Position numbers and translations under genes: made by a program. Shown here piece after piece: positions 44,078 through 53,378 of a stretch of DNA of 64,000 nt (position 1 is the stretch's first letter; the number at the start of each line of letters is the position of its first letter). The notes under the pieces were generated by a model that was not told where the DNA came from, made no database searches, and saw only the letters and a list, made by a program, of their open reading frames with translations. Source of the DNA: Azospirillum doebereinerae (GTDB lineage: Bacteria; Pseudomonadota; Alphaproteobacteria; Azospirillales; Azospirillaceae); assembly GCF_003989665.1 (NCBI RefSeq), contig NZ_RZIJ01000005.1, positions 186,001-250,000 on the forward strand, in the 5' to 3' direction.

Positions 44078-44947
44078 ATGACCGCCGGTTTCCCGCCCCG
44101 CTCCGTTCCCGCCCCTGCGCCCGCCGCGCCTTTCACCGTCCGTTTCTGGGGGGTTCGCGGCAGCATCGCGTCGCCGGGGCCGGACACCGTGCGCTACGGC
44201 GGCAACACGGCCTGCATCGAGCTGCGCTGCGGCGAGGCCCACATCGTCTTCGACTGCGGCACCGGAATCCGCGCGCTGGGCGAGGCGCTGGCGCGCGGCG
44301 GGCCGGTGGACATCGATCTTCTGCTGACCCACAGCCACCTCGACCACATCTGCGGGCTACCCTTCTTCGCGCCGGCCTTCGACCCGGCCAGCCGGCTGCG
44401 GCTGTGGGCGGGGCATCTGCCGCCGAACCGGCCGTTCCGCACCGTGCTGTCGGACATGATGACGGCGCCGCTGTTCCCGGTGCCGGTCGAGATCTTCCGC
44501 GCCGACTGCATCTACCGCGACTTCACCGCCGGCCAGACGCTGGAGCCAAAGCCGGGCGTCGTGGTGCGCACCGCCCCGCTGAACCACCCGGACGGCGCCA
44601 CCGGCTACCGCGTGGAGTTCGGTGGGCGCAGCGTTTGCGTGCTGACCGACACCGAGCACCCGGCCCAGGGCCGCGATCCGGTCATCCTGGAGCTGCTGCG
44701 CGGCGCCGATCTGATGATCTACGACAGCACCTACACCGACGCGGAATACCCGGCGCGGGTCGGCTGGGGCCATTCGACGTGGCAGGAATGCCTGCGTCTG
44801 GCCGAGGAGGCCGGGGTCGGCCGCGCGGTGATCTTCCACCACGACCCCGCCCGCACCGACGGCGAACTGGACGCCATCGCGGCGGAGGCCGAGGCGATGC
44901 GCCCCGGTTCGCTGGTCGCCCGCGAGGGGATGGAACTGTCGCTGTAA
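44078..44947 (+). CDS. MBL-fold metallo-hydrolase
   Basis: A 289-residue metallo-beta-lactamase-fold enzyme of the cyclic-phosphodiesterase/RNase Z-like type: VRFWGVRGSIASPGPDTVRYGGNT and IVFDCGTGIRALGEAL open the fold, followed by the metal motif LLLTHSHLDHICGLPF, later Asp in VLTDTEHP and His in VIFHHDPARTD. The wording (GVRGSIxxPGxxTxRYGGNT) is that of a common bacterial group whose substrate is unknown, sometimes fused to sensory modules. The gene is monocistronic, with about 130 bases of upstream non-coding sequence after the divergent gene. Confidence 0.9.
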   Translation: MTAGFPPRSVPAPAPAAPFTVRFWGVRGSIASPGPDTVRYGGNTACIELRCGEAHIVFDCGTGIRALGEALARGGPVDIDLLLTHSHLDHICGLPFFAPAFDPASRLRLWAGHLPPNRPFRTVLSDMMTAPLFPVPVEIFRADCIYRDFTAGQTLEPKPGVVVRTAPLNHPDGATGYRVEFGGRSVCVLTDTEHPAQGRDPVILELLRGADLMIYDSTYTDAEYPARVGWGHSTWQECLRLAEEAGVGRAVIFHHDPARTDGELDAIAAEAEAMRPGSLVAREGMELSL

Positions 44948-45351
44948 AGTGGCTAGTACGGTCGGGGGGCTGGTCATAGCCCCGCCCCCATGGTATGGCT
45001 GCCTTGCACGGCCTCCACCCATGGTGCCCGTCAACCCGGCTGAAAGTCTTGAACGGGGCCGCGAAATGGGCATCCGGCCGGGAATTCCCGGCACGGACAC
45101 TCCCGGTTGCGATGCGGAATCCCTTGTTGACTTGGGGACGCTTCGAGACCACTTGTGTCCCATGCTGAAAACAAACCGATCCGGGACGTAACGGTCCCAC
45201 ACGCCGGCTGCCCGCTGCGGGTTCCGGCGGAGGGTCCGGCCCGTCGCGCCGATGCTCGGGCGCGTCGCTGGCCGACCCAACTCCGCCGCATTCCCCGCGT
45301 GGAGCCTTCCCCGGCGTTCTACGGTTGAAACGATGAAAAGGACAGTCAAGT
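44948..45351. other. Intergenic region with no supported gene
   Basis: 404 bases. One open frame crosses it but begins right at the MBL gene end, has no ribosome binding site and unusual codon use. TTGACT near 45128 might be part of a promoter for the following gene. A stretch of AGTATGGATAA precedes the start codon, with no strong ribosome binding site visible. Confidence 0.5.
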
Positions 45352-45915
45352 ATGGATAATTCGCTCACGGGAAAGACCATTGCCATCCTCGTCTCCAACG
45401 GCTTCGAAGAAGCGGAGATGACCGAACCGCAGCGCGCCTTGCTCAAGACCGGCGCCACCCTGCGCACGATCTCGACCGAGACGGGCTTGGTGAACGGCTG
45501 GCATGGCAAGTCCTGGGGCCATTACTTCCCGGTCGACAAGCAGCTGGGCGAGGCGCTCGGCGCCGATTTCGACATGCTGCTGCTGCCGGGCGGCGAGCGC
45601 AGCGTCGCCAAGCTCCAGCAGTCGGCGCACACCCGCCGCATCGTCGGCCACTTCCTGGACGCCGGCAAGCCGATCGCCGCGATCGACCACGGAATCCAGC
45701 TGCTCGCCATCCCGGGCAAGCTGCGTGGCCGCGTGCTGGCCGCTCCGGAAGCCTACCGCGCCGACCTCCAGGCCGCCGGCGGCAAGATCAGCGACGAGGC
45801 CCTGGTGGTGGATGACGCCACCGTCAGCGCGCTCGGCCAGGAGCAGCTGATGGACTTCGTCGAAGCCGTCGTGAAGCTGTTCGGCGACGTCGCCGCGGTT
45901 CGCAAGGCCGCCTGA
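45352..45915 (+). CDS. DJ-1/PfpI family protein with Asp in place of the nucleophilic Cys
   Basis: A 187-residue class I glutamine-amidotransferase-like fold. It begins GKTIAILVSNGFEEAEMTEPQRAL (the conserved Glu of the family) and has LLLPGGERSVAKL. The nucleophile elbow of PfpI/DJ-1 normally reads A-I-C-H-G; here it is AAIDHGIQLL, so Cys is Asp. The rest of the elbow (HG-x-QLL) is intact. Peptidase, deglycase or glyoxalase chemistry through Cys is therefore excluded. Length is normal, so it is a stable variant rather than a remnant. Monocistronic, with its own strong terminator. Confidence 0.82.
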   Translation: MDNSLTGKTIAILVSNGFEEAEMTEPQRALLKTGATLRTISTETGLVNGWHGKSWGHYFPVDKQLGEALGADFDMLLLPGGERSVAKLQQSAHTRRIVGHFLDAGKPIAAIDHGIQLLAIPGKLRGRVLAAPEAYRADLQAAGGKISDEALVVDDATVSALGQEQLMDFVEAVVKLFGDVAAVRKAA

Positions 45916-45942
45916 CGCGCCCATCGGAACGTCGTTCGTGAA

Positions 45943-45977
45943 AAGGCCGCCGCACCATCGGGTGCGGCGGCCTTTTT
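45943..45977 (+). terminator. Rho-independent terminator after the DJ-1/PfpI-like gene
   Basis: A 14-bp perfect stem including AAGGCCGCCGCACC and its complement with an ATCG loop, followed by TTTTT (45943-45977). Confidence 0.95.
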
Positions 45978-46098
45978 GCGTTGCAGCATAAAATCGATGT
46001 TGATAATTTTAAACGTTTCCCGTAGGACAATTAGATACCGAACCATCACCGACACCGCACGGGCACCGTTCACAACCGACGGGGCAGGGGGTTTGCGC

Positions 46099-47796
46099 AT
46101 GGCCAGAATGAACGCAGTCTTCAGCGTCTCGATCCGCGCGAAAATCATCGCCGCCGCGCTCGGCGCCGTTGTGATGGCCGGTGGCTTCGGGGTGTTCACC
46201 CTCAACCGCCTCGATATTCTAAACAGCGCGGCGGAGACGATGCGCGGCACCTCGCTGCCCAGCACGCAGACCGCCGGGCAGCTGATGGCCGCCGCGCAGG
46301 GCTACCGCATCGCCGAGGCGGCCTACGCGCTCTCAACCAACGCCCTGCAGATCGATCAGGTCGAGACCAACCTGCGCGCCGCCGAGGCCAACCTCGTCAA
46401 GCTGCGCGCGGCGGCCGGGCCGCTCTTCGCGGCGGGCGAGGGGGCGGACAAGCTGGCCGCCTTCGACGCCGCCTGGAAGGACTACGCCGCCGCCGCCGAC
46501 CGGGTGCGCGGCCTCGTGCGCGACAACCAGAGCCAGTCCGCCGCCAGCGTCTTCAAACGCCCGAGCGCCGTCGCCTTCGCCCGCGTGCAGGACAGCTTGT
46601 CGGCACTGGTCGAGACCACGGTCCGCGAGGCCGACACGGTGGTCGACCGCAGCGGCGACGTCTACCGCGAGGCCCATGGGATGGTGTTGGGCGTGGTGGC
46701 GCTCTGCACCCTGCTGTCGCTGGCCTTCGGCGCGGCGCTGGTGCGCAGCGTCTCCAAGCCGATCCTCGACATGGCGGCGGCGATGGAACGGCTGGCGCGC
46801 CGCGACGTGTCGGTCGATTTCGACGCCGGGCGCCGCGACGAGATCGGCCGGATGGCCCAGGCCGCGCGGGTCTTCAAGGACAACATGCTGGAAACTGACC
46901 GGCTCCAGGCCGAGCAGGAGCGCCTGAAGAGCGCCGCCGCCGAGGAGCGCCGCCGTGAGCTGCGCGGGCTGGCCGACAATTTCGAAACGACGGTGAAGGC
47001 GCTGGTCGAAGCGCTGGCCGCCTCCACCGCCGGCATGGCGACGGCGGCGTCCGGCATGGCCGGCAGCGCCGCCGAGACCGCGTCCCACGCCGACGCGGTG
47101 TCGTCGGCCGCCGGGCGGGCCTCGGCCAACGTGGACAGCGTCGCCGCCGCGACGGCGGAACTCTTGGCTTCCTTCGGGGAGATCGAACGGCTGGTCGCCA
47201 GCTCGGCCAGCATCGCCGCCGGGGCCACCCGCGACGCCGAGCGCGGCACCGCCGTCATGGGCGAACTCGCCACGGCGGCGGCGGAGATCGGCAAGGTGGT
47301 GGACCTGATCGCCGGCATCGCCGGGCAGACCAATTTGCTGGCGCTGAACGCCACCATCGAGGCCGCGCGCGCCGGCGAGGCCGGCAAGGGCTTCGCGGTG
47401 GTGGCGTCGGAGGTGAAGATTCTGGCCAACCAGACCGCCAAGGCCACCGGCGAGATCCAGGCGCGCATCGCCGAGATTCAGACCGCGTCGGGCACGGCGG
47501 TGGACACCATCGGCGCCGTGGCCCGCACCATCGCGCGGATCAACGAGATCGCCGGCGCGGTCGCGGCGGCGGTGGAGCAGCAGACCGCCGCCGTCGGCGA
47601 GATCGCCGGCAACATCCACGACGCCGCCGCCGGCACCCGCGACGTGTCGGGCAACATCGCCGGGGTCACCGCCGCCGCCGCCTCGGCCGAGCAGGCCTCG
47701 TCGGTGATGGTCGGCACGGTGGAGGCGGTGTCGGAGGACGCCGACCGCATGCGCCGCGAGGTGGACGGTTTCCTGTCGGCGCTGCGGGCGGCGTAA
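46099..47796 (+). CDS. Methyl-accepting chemotaxis protein
   Basis: A 565-residue transmembrane chemoreceptor. TM1 lies at about residues 14-34, a periplasmic helical sensor at 35-193, TM2 at about 194-214, then a HAMP domain ([25 protein letters not shown]) and the cytoplasmic signalling domain. The highly conserved hairpin tip region is present ([21 protein letters not shown] then [18 protein letters not shown]). The small helical sensor is of the four-helix-bundle kind; its ligand is unknown. ATG 46099 follows CAGGGGG; a longer frame reaches 45976 but covers the upstream terminator. No che genes are nearby, so it feeds a pathway encoded elsewhere. Confidence 0.96.
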   Translation: MARMNAVFSVSIRAKIIAAALGAVVMAGGFGVFTLNRLDILNSAAETMRGTSLPSTQTAGQLMAAAQGYRIAEAAYALSTNALQIDQVETNLRAAEANLVKLRAAAGPLFAAGEGADKLAAFDAAWKDYAAAADRVRGLVRDNQSQSAASVFKRPSAVAFARVQDSLSALVETTVREADTVVDRSGDVYREAHGMVLGVVALCTLLSLAFGAALVRSVSKPILDMAAAMERLARRDVSVDFDAGRRDEIGRMAQAARVFKDNMLETDRLQAEQERLKSAAAEERRRELRGLADNFETTVKALVEALAASTAGMATAASGMAGSAAETASHADAVSSAAGRASANVDSVAAATAELLASFGEIERLVASSASIAAGATRDAERGTAVMGELATAAAEIGKVVDLIAGIAGQTNLLALNATIEAARAGEAGKGFAVVASEVKILANQTAKATGEIQARIAEIQTASGTAVDTIGAVARTIARINEIAGAVAAAVEQQTAAVGEIAGNIHDAAAGTRDVSGNIAGVTAAAASAEQASSVMVGTVEAVSEDADRMRREVDGFLSALRAA

Positions 47797-47948
47797 GGAT
47801 AGGGGGGTCCCGAAGACCGGGACTGTAATGGGCGCCTTTTTGAAAAAACGCTAAGCTATTGATTTTTATTGGTTATTCAGGTTTTTGGCTGACTGGATTT
47901 TGACCGTTCGGCCGGGCGATCCTTACCTGCGCATCGGGATGTCCGCCC
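47797..47948. other. AT-rich gap between convergent chemoreceptor and kinase genes
   Basis: Contains a 6-bp inverted repeat GTCCCG / CGGGAC (47807-47823) without a direct T-run, then CTTTTTG and an AT-rich block near 47850-47885. Probably the shared 3' region of both genes. Confidence 0.4.
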
Positions 47949-49877
47949 TCACGCCGCCTCGTCCACCCCGACCCGCGCCGCCGGGAAGAGCAGGCGGACG
48001 CAGGTTCCCTCGCCGGGCGCGCTGTCGATGCTCAGGCGCCCGCCGTGCAGACTCATCAGCGCGCAGGTCAGCGGCAGGCCGAGGCCCGAGCCGTGCTCGG
48101 GCACCGTCATCCGGTCATGCGCCTGGCAGAAGGCGGCGAGCGCCAGCGGGATCTTGTCCGTCGCCATGCCGCGCCCGGTGTCGCGGACGCTCAAGGTCAG
48201 CCCACCGTCGCTCTCCAGCGCCGCCTCGACGGCGATGCGCCCGCCGGCCGGGGTGAACTTCACCGCGTTGCCGATCAGGTTGGTCAGCATCTGGCGGATC
48301 AGCGAGGGATCGCCGAACAGGCACGGCAGCTCGGGCGGCACGTCCCAGTTCAGCGACACGCTCCCGCGCGCCGCGCGTTCCGCCATCATGGCGGCGGTGG
48401 CGTCGACCAGCAGGGAGAGGTTGCAGGGCTCCTCGTACAGCTCCATCCGCCCCGCCTCGATCCGGGCGAGGTCGAGCAGGTTGTTGATCAGCTCCAGCAT
48501 GTAGTCGCCGGCGGTGACGATCTGCCCGGCCGCCTCGCGGTAGCGCGGGTTGTCGGGCGGCCCCATCAGCTGGTCGCGCAGGATCTCCGCGAAGCCCAGC
48601 ACGGCGGTCAGCGGGGTGCGCAGCTCGTGGCTCAGGTGGTGGACGTAGTCGGATTTGCGCTGGTTGGCGCTCTCCGCCAGATCGCGGGCGGTCGCGAGTT
48701 CCAGGGTGCGCTGCTTCAGGTCGGTGATGTCGGTGCGCACGCCGACGGTGCCGCCGCCGCTGGTCCGCCGCTCCTCGATGCGCAGCCAGCGGCCGTCGCG
48801 CAACTGCACCTCGGCCGGCGGCCCGCCCGTGCGGTGCAGGGCGAGACGCTCCTGGATCCACGCCTCCAGCCCCTCGGGCGGCACGCGGTAGAGGCCGCGC
48901 CGGGCGCCCTCGCGCAGCACGGATTCGAAGCTGGTGCCGGGCTGGGCGAGGTCGGGATCGCCGATGAACAGGTCGCGGTAACGCTGGTTGCACACCACCA
49001 GACGGTCCTGCGCGTCGTACAGCACGAAGCCTTCGGTGACGCTGTCGATGGCGTCGAGCAGCAGGGCGTGGGCCTGCCGGGCCGCGTGTTCCGCCCGCGC
49101 CCGCGCGGTGACGTTGCGGACGCTGCACACCGCCCGCTGGCCATCCATCAGGGCGACCAGCCGGACCTCGAAGGCGGCGTCGCCCTCCACCCCGGACTCC
49201 GGATCCGGCAGGGTGAAGTCGGCGCCGGCCACGGTCTCCCCGGCGCGCAGGCTGTCCAGCGCGGCCATCACCAGACCGGCGGCGGGCTCGGGGAGCACGT
49301 CCTGCACGCGGCCGTTCAGGAAGCGCTCGGCCGGAATGTTCAGGTCGGAGGGGCTGGACGCCGCGAAGTCCAGGATGGTGCCGTCGAGCCGAAGCTCGAA
49401 GCGCAGGTCGGGAAAGGCGTAGGTCAGGGCCACAAGCTGTTCGGTCAGCCGCAGCACCTCCTGGCGCGCCACGCGGTCGGCGGTGCCCTCGATCAGCAGC
49501 AGCGGCGGGTCGCTGTGGGGCGCGCGGGCGATACGCGCGTCGATCTCCAGCGGCGCGGCGGCGCGGCCATGCTGGAAGGTCAGGGTCCGGTCGATGCGTC
49601 GCCCGGCGGTGAGCGCGCCGGTCAGCGCCTGGATCGTCTCGTCGGGGCAGAGCAGGTGGACGGTGCGGGCGGCGGCCCCCGGCGCCATGTCGAGAAGGGC
49701 GCGGGCTGCCTCGTTCAGCCACACCACCCTGCCGTCGGGCCGCGCCAGCCAAAGCGGGGCCGCCAGCCCGGCCAACAGGTCGAGGCCGGCAAGCCCGCAA
49801 TCCACAGGCCCGCAGTTCGTAAGCCCGCAGTCTTCGCTTCGCGCCAAGTCTTCGCTCTGCGCCACAGCCATCGACAT
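47949..49877 (-). CDS. PAS-domain sensor histidine kinase, probably soluble
   Basis: A 642-residue kinase without clear membrane segments. Three PAS-like regions cover about residues 30-380 (LARPDGRVVWLNEAARALLD; LDGTILDFAASSPSDL; DSVTEGFVLYDAQDRLVVCN). Then come the H-box HHLSHELRTPL with phospho-acceptor His417 and the ATPase domain with N-box LIGNAVKFTP, G1 DTGRGM and G2 GSGLGLPL. It lacks a receiver domain. The extreme N-terminus is Cys-rich (CGLTNCGPVDCGLAG), unusual, and encoded by short near-repeats. No partner regulator is adjacent. Confidence 0.94.
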   Translation of the reverse strand: MSMAVAQSEDLARSEDCGLTNCGPVDCGLAGLDLLAGLAAPLWLARPDGRVVWLNEAARALLDMAPGAAARTVHLLCPDETIQALTGALTAGRRIDRTLTFQHGRAAAPLEIDARIARAPHSDPPLLLIEGTADRVARQEVLRLTEQLVALTYAFPDLRFELRLDGTILDFAASSPSDLNIPAERFLNGRVQDVLPEPAAGLVMAALDSLRAGETVAGADFTLPDPESGVEGDAAFEVRLVALMDGQRAVCSVRNVTARARAEHAARQAHALLLDAIDSVTEGFVLYDAQDRLVVCNQRYRDLFIGDPDLAQPGTSFESVLREGARRGLYRVPPEGLEAWIQERLALHRTGGPPAEVQLRDGRWLRIEERRTSGGGTVGVRTDITDLKQRTLELATARDLAESANQRKSDYVHHLSHELRTPLTAVLGFAEILRDQLMGPPDNPRYREAAGQIVTAGDYMLELINNLLDLARIEAGRMELYEEPCNLSLLVDATAAMMAERAARGSVSLNWDVPPELPCLFGDPSLIRQMLTNLIGNAVKFTPAGGRIAVEAALESDGGLTLSVRDTGRGMATDKIPLALAAFCQAHDRMTVPEHGSGLGLPLTCALMSLHGGRLSIDSAPGEGTCVRLLFPAARVGVDEAA

Positions 49878-49972
49878 CCCATCATTCGAGCGGCGCCGTC
49901 ACATTAACACCATGAAAGCGCCACAGCCATACGGCGTATAATGATGTTCGAATGGACGGGCGACGGGAATCG

Positions 49973-50017
49973 GGGCACGCCCCAATAGTTCATACCCCGA
50001 TAATCAGGGCGTGTCCC
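49973..50017. repeat. Inverted repeat at the end of the ABC operon
   Basis: GGGCACGCCC (49973-49982) pairs with GGGCGTGTCCC (50007-50017) with a bulge. The right arm is inside the last codons of the ATPase gene. CCCAATA also recurs directly after each arm. No T-run, so a weak terminator at best, and it overlaps the kinase promoter region. Confidence 0.4.
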
Positions 50018-51668
50018 AATAATGGCAGGCGACGCGGTGGCCGGGGGCGATTTCCTCCAGCGTCGGGACGGCCTGGGCGCAGAACGGGCGCTCGTTCGGG
50101 CAGCGCGTGCGCAGCGGGCAGCCGTCGCGGAGAGCGAGCGCGGAAGGGGCCTCGCCCTCAAGACGGGGGCTTCCCCCGCGCGCGGCGGCCAGCATGGCGC
50201 GGGTCAGGGGGTGGCGCGCGCCGTGGCGCAGCGTCTCGGCGGGCGCGCTCTCGACCACCCGGCCCATCAGCAGGACCAGCGCGCGGTCGGCGTTGCGCAA
50301 ACCCTCCTCCGCCTGTTCGGTGGCCAGCAGCAGCGACAGGCGGTGGCGGTCGCGCACGGCCAGCAGGTCGTCGAGGAAGGCGGAGCGCTCCTCGGCGGAC
50401 AGGGACGCCGCGGGTTCGTCGCAGACCAGGGCGCGCGGCTCCGGCAGCAGGGCGCGGGCCAGACCGGCGCGGGCGGCCTCGGCCGCGCTCAGCGACACGG
50501 GCCAGCGCTGCGCGGTCTGGGCGGGCAGCCCGGCCGTCTCCAGCGCGTCGGCCACCCGGCGGGCGCGGCGGTCGGCGGGGATGTCGGGGCGTAGGCTCTC
50601 CAGTGTTTCGGCCAGTTGCGCGCCGACGGTCTGGGCGGGGTCGAGCGCGGCGGCCGGGTCGGGAAACAGGACTTGCAGGTCGCGGCGCGTGCGGCGCATC
50701 CCGGTGGCGTCGCCGGACTCCAGCGCCCGGCCCTTCCAGGCCACCCGCCCCTCGGTCGGGGCCGGCAGATGCGCCAGCGCGCGGGCCAGCATCGCCTTGC
50801 CGCTGCCGGTCTCGCCGAGCAGGGCGACGGTCTCGCCCTCGGCCAGATCGAGGTCGACCGGGTGGACGACGGTCAGACGGCGCTCCTCGCCCTTGGCGGT
50901 GCGGCCGAGCGGGAAGGACACGGTGACGCCCCGCCCGGTCAGCAACGGGCCGCCCGGCGGAACGGCGGCCGGGCCGCGATGGAACGCGACGGCGGCATGC
51001 GGCACGGCGGGGAGCAGCCGCCCGCGGTGCAGGGCCAGCGCGCGGGTCGCCGGGCCGGCGACGCCGTCCTCCGGCCGCCCGGCGAGGATCAGCGCGACCG
51101 CCTCGCCGCGCGCCCACTCGGCCAGCCGGTGCAGCAGCCGCAGCCGCACCGTGGGGTCCAGCCCGGCGCCCGGCGCGTCGGCCATCAGCACCGCCGGCCC
51201 CACCGCGAGCGCCAGCGCGAACAGCGCGGTCCAGCGCAGCCCGTCGGGCAGGCGGTCGGGCGGCAAATCCAGCCGGCGGGCGGCGGCGGGCACCCCCAGC
51301 CGGTCGAGCGCGTCGGACAGCCGGCGCAGCGAACCCCCGGCGTCGAGCCCCAGATGGTGGCCGAGGATCTCCGCCGCCTGGGCGCCCAGCGGGCGGCGCG
51401 GCGCCAGGACGCCGCCCTGGGCGATCAGCAGCCGGCGCCCGTCGACGCGGGCGTTTCCGGCGACGTCGATTCCGGGCAGCGGCAGCCCGGCCAGCGCGCG
51501 GAGCAGCAGGCTCTTGCCCGACCCGGCGCCGCCGGTGACGGCCACCACCTCGCCCGCCTCGACCCGCAGCGTGGCGCGGTCGACCAGCGCGTGGTCGCCG
51601 GCCATCAGGGTCAGGGCGTCGGTCTGGATGGGCGGGGTGGGCGTGGGGGCGGGCATGGGCACGGTCAT
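50004..51668 (-). CDS. Peptide-type ABC transporter, fused double ATPase with degenerate motifs
   Basis: A 554-residue protein with two ABC domains (about 10-235 and 260-550) and an OppD/F-type C-terminal cysteine tail (GCPLRTRCPNERPFC). NBD1 has a good Walker A (GGAGSGKSLL), but the signature is degraded (RLPDGLR instead of LSGGxR) and Walker B reads VLMADAPGAGLD, with Ala in place of the catalytic Glu. NBD2 has Walker A GETGSGKAM (Ala after the Lys), LSAAEAAR as signature and an intact Glu (LVCDEPAASLS). So neither half is canonical. ATG 51668 overlaps the permease stop (ATGA). No solute-binding protein gene is in the operon. Confidence 0.87.
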   Translation of the reverse strand: MTVPMPAPTPTPPIQTDALTLMAGDHALVDRATLRVEAGEVVAVTGGAGSGKSLLLRALAGLPLPGIDVAGNARVDGRRLLIAQGGVLAPRRPLGAQAAEILGHHLGLDAGGSLRRLSDALDRLGVPAAARRLDLPPDRLPDGLRWTALFALALAVGPAVLMADAPGAGLDPTVRLRLLHRLAEWARGEAVALILAGRPEDGVAGPATRALALHRGRLLPAVPHAAVAFHRGPAAVPPGGPLLTGRGVTVSFPLGRTAKGEERRLTVVHPVDLDLAEGETVALLGETGSGKAMLARALAHLPAPTEGRVAWKGRALESGDATGMRRTRRDLQVLFPDPAAALDPAQTVGAQLAETLESLRPDIPADRRARRVADALETAGLPAQTAQRWPVSLSAAEAARAGLARALLPEPRALVCDEPAASLSAEERSAFLDDLLAVRDRHRLSLLLATEQAEEGLRNADRALVLLMGRVVESAPAETLRHGARHPLTRAMLAAARGGSPRLEGEAPSALALRDGCPLRTRCPNERPFCAQAVPTLEEIAPGHRVACHYWDTP

Positions 51669-52429
51669 GGGCGCGGGTGTCCGGGGCGCAGGCTGTCGGC
51701 GAAGGCGCAGAGCGCCCACAGGCTCACCGCCAGCAGCAGGGCCGGAGCCGCGAGCGCCACCGGGTCGCCCAGCCGCGCGGCCAGCCCGGCCGACGCCCCC
51801 CAGCTTCCCAGCGGGGCCGGCAGGCCGAGGCCGAGCAGCCCGGCGAAGCTCTCCGCCGCCAAGGCGCGGGGCAGGGCGAGCGCGCCGGCCGCCAGCAGGG
51901 GACGCCGGGCGTTGGGGATCAGGTGGCGTCGCAGGATGGCCCCCTCCGACAGCCCGGCGGCGCGGGCGGCGGTGAGGAATTCGCGACGCATCAGCGCGTT
52001 CAGCTCGGCGTGGGTCAGCCCGGCGATGGCGGGCGCGACGGCCAGCGCCACCGTCAGCGCCAGGATGCCGACCCCGCCGCCGAGCAGCCCGGCGGCCAGC
52101 GGCACCAGCAGCACCAGCGGCAGCGCCGTCAGGCGGGTGGCGGTGCTCATCAGCCGGCGTTCGGCGCGCCGGCCGAGCGCGGTCGCCAGCACGCCCCAGC
52201 CCACCCCCAGCGCGCCGCCGAGCAGCCCGGCGAACAGGGCGAAGGACAGGCTGCCGCGCCCGTCGAGCAGAGCGGCGACCAGCGGGTCGGCGTCGTGGCG
52301 GCGGACGACCGCGCCGTCGGCCATCAGCGGAGCGACGGCGCAGGCCAGCGCCAGCCCGGCCAGCACGGCCACGGCGGCGGCGCCGCGTCCGCCCGGGCGG
52401 CCCTCGGATCCGGTGAAGAGGGTCATCAT
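51665..52429 (-). CDS. ABC transporter permease (DppC-like)
   Basis: A 254-residue inner-membrane permease. It has about six hydrophobic segments and the EAA-type loop facing the ATPase (LTAARAAGLSEGAILRRHLIPNARRPLLAAG), typical of the dipeptide/oligopeptide class. It is slightly shorter than usual DppC. Tandem ATG codons at 52429 and 52426 start it; the first overlaps the upstream permease stop as ATGA, and its own stop overlaps the ATPase start as ATGA. This strict coupling implies one transcript and fixed stoichiometry. Confidence 0.85.
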   Translation of the reverse strand: MMTLFTGSEGRPGGRGAAAVAVLAGLALACAVAPLMADGAVVRRHDADPLVAALLDGRGSLSFALFAGLLGGALGVGWGVLATALGRRAERRLMSTATRLTALPLVLLVPLAAGLLGGGVGILALTVALAVAPAIAGLTHAELNALMRREFLTAARAAGLSEGAILRRHLIPNARRPLLAAGALALPRALAAESFAGLLGLGLPAPLGSWGASAGLAARLGDPVALAAPALLLAVSLWALCAFADSLRPGHPRP

Positions 52430-53181
52430 CGCGCCCGGTCGATCCAGTCGCGCGCAACATGGCCCAGCGCGGCCAGGAAGGCGGTCAGCCCGCACAGCGC
52501 GACCAGCGGCGGCAGCGCGCCCGCCGCCGATCCGTTGCGGGCGGCGTCGATCATCAGCCCGCCGGCCCCCGGCAGGCCGAGCAGGCTCTCCAGCGCGGTC
52601 GCCCCGACCATCGCCGCCAGCACCGCGTTCTGGAAGCCGCCCAGCGCCGGAGCGACGGCGGCCGGCAACACGTGGTGGCGCAGCACCGCGCGGTCGTCCA
52701 GCCCGAAGCCCTGGGCCATCCGCAGGGCGCCGCCGCCCGAGGTTCCGATCCCCGCACTTCCGATGCCAAGGGCGCGCTCCATGGCGGGGCGGGCCAGCGT
52801 CGCGGCCTGGCAGGCGGCGGGCAGCGCCAGCGCCGCCCAGCCCAGCGGCAAGGACGACGCCCCGGCGCGCACGGCCAGCGCGGCGGCGGCGGCCAGCAGG
52901 AAACCGGGGATCAGCGGGCCGGCGCCGGCGAGCAGGCGCCCGATCCGGCCGGCGGCGGAAAACGGCGCCAGCCCGGCCCAGGCTCCGGCGAGCGCGCCGA
53001 CGGCGGTGCCGACCGCCAGGGCCGGCAGGATCAGGAGAAGCGTGACGGCCAAGCCCGCGAGCAGCCCGGTCGCGGCGCCCGGTTCCGGCCCCAGCGCGGC
53101 GGCCAGAGCCACCCCGGCGATGACCGGCAGGAGGGCGGCGGGCAGGGCATCGGTCAAGCGGCGGACGGCGGACGGCGGCAT
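52426..53181 (-). CDS. ABC transporter permease (DppB-like)
   Basis: A 251-residue permease with about six hydrophobic segments and the coupling loop (MAQGFGLDDRAVLRHHVLPAAVAPALGG). The long hydrophilic loop after TM1 usual in DppB is short. First gene of the three-gene operon. ATG 53181 gives a normal membrane-protein start; ATG 53295 (with GGGA upstream) would add 38 polar residues and cannot be excluded. It is divergent from the phospholipase D gene. With no binding protein nearby, substrate and direction of transport are open. Confidence 0.8.
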   Translation of the reverse strand: MPPSAVRRLTDALPAALLPVIAGVALAAALGPEPGAATGLLAGLAVTLLLILPALAVGTAVGALAGAWAGLAPFSAAGRIGRLLAGAGPLIPGFLLAAAAALAVRAGASSLPLGWAALALPAACQAATLARPAMERALGIGSAGIGTSGGGALRMAQGFGLDDRAVLRHHVLPAAVAPALGGFQNAVLAAMVGATALESLLGLPGAGGLMIDAARNGSAAGALPPLVALCGLTAFLAALGHVARDWIDRAR

Positions 53182-53378
53182 CGGCGAGGCGTGGTCTTCC
53201 CGGCGGAGGATCAGGGCGAAGGCTCGAGGCCCGACCGTAAGCGCGCCGCCCCCGGCGGGGCAATGAAATTGGACCGGGCTAGACCTTTCCGGCATGAATT
53301 TTCCCAAAAGGCGAGCGGCAGGGGCGGAATCGCGTCCCCAGATGTTGAGTCGGCACAGGCAGTCAGACCAGGGTCTTC

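Noticed and set aside
44949-45191. 80-aa open frame after the MBL hydrolase
   Set aside because: It begins next to the MBL stop codon without a ribosome binding site, has atypical codon use, and contains no recognisable segment.
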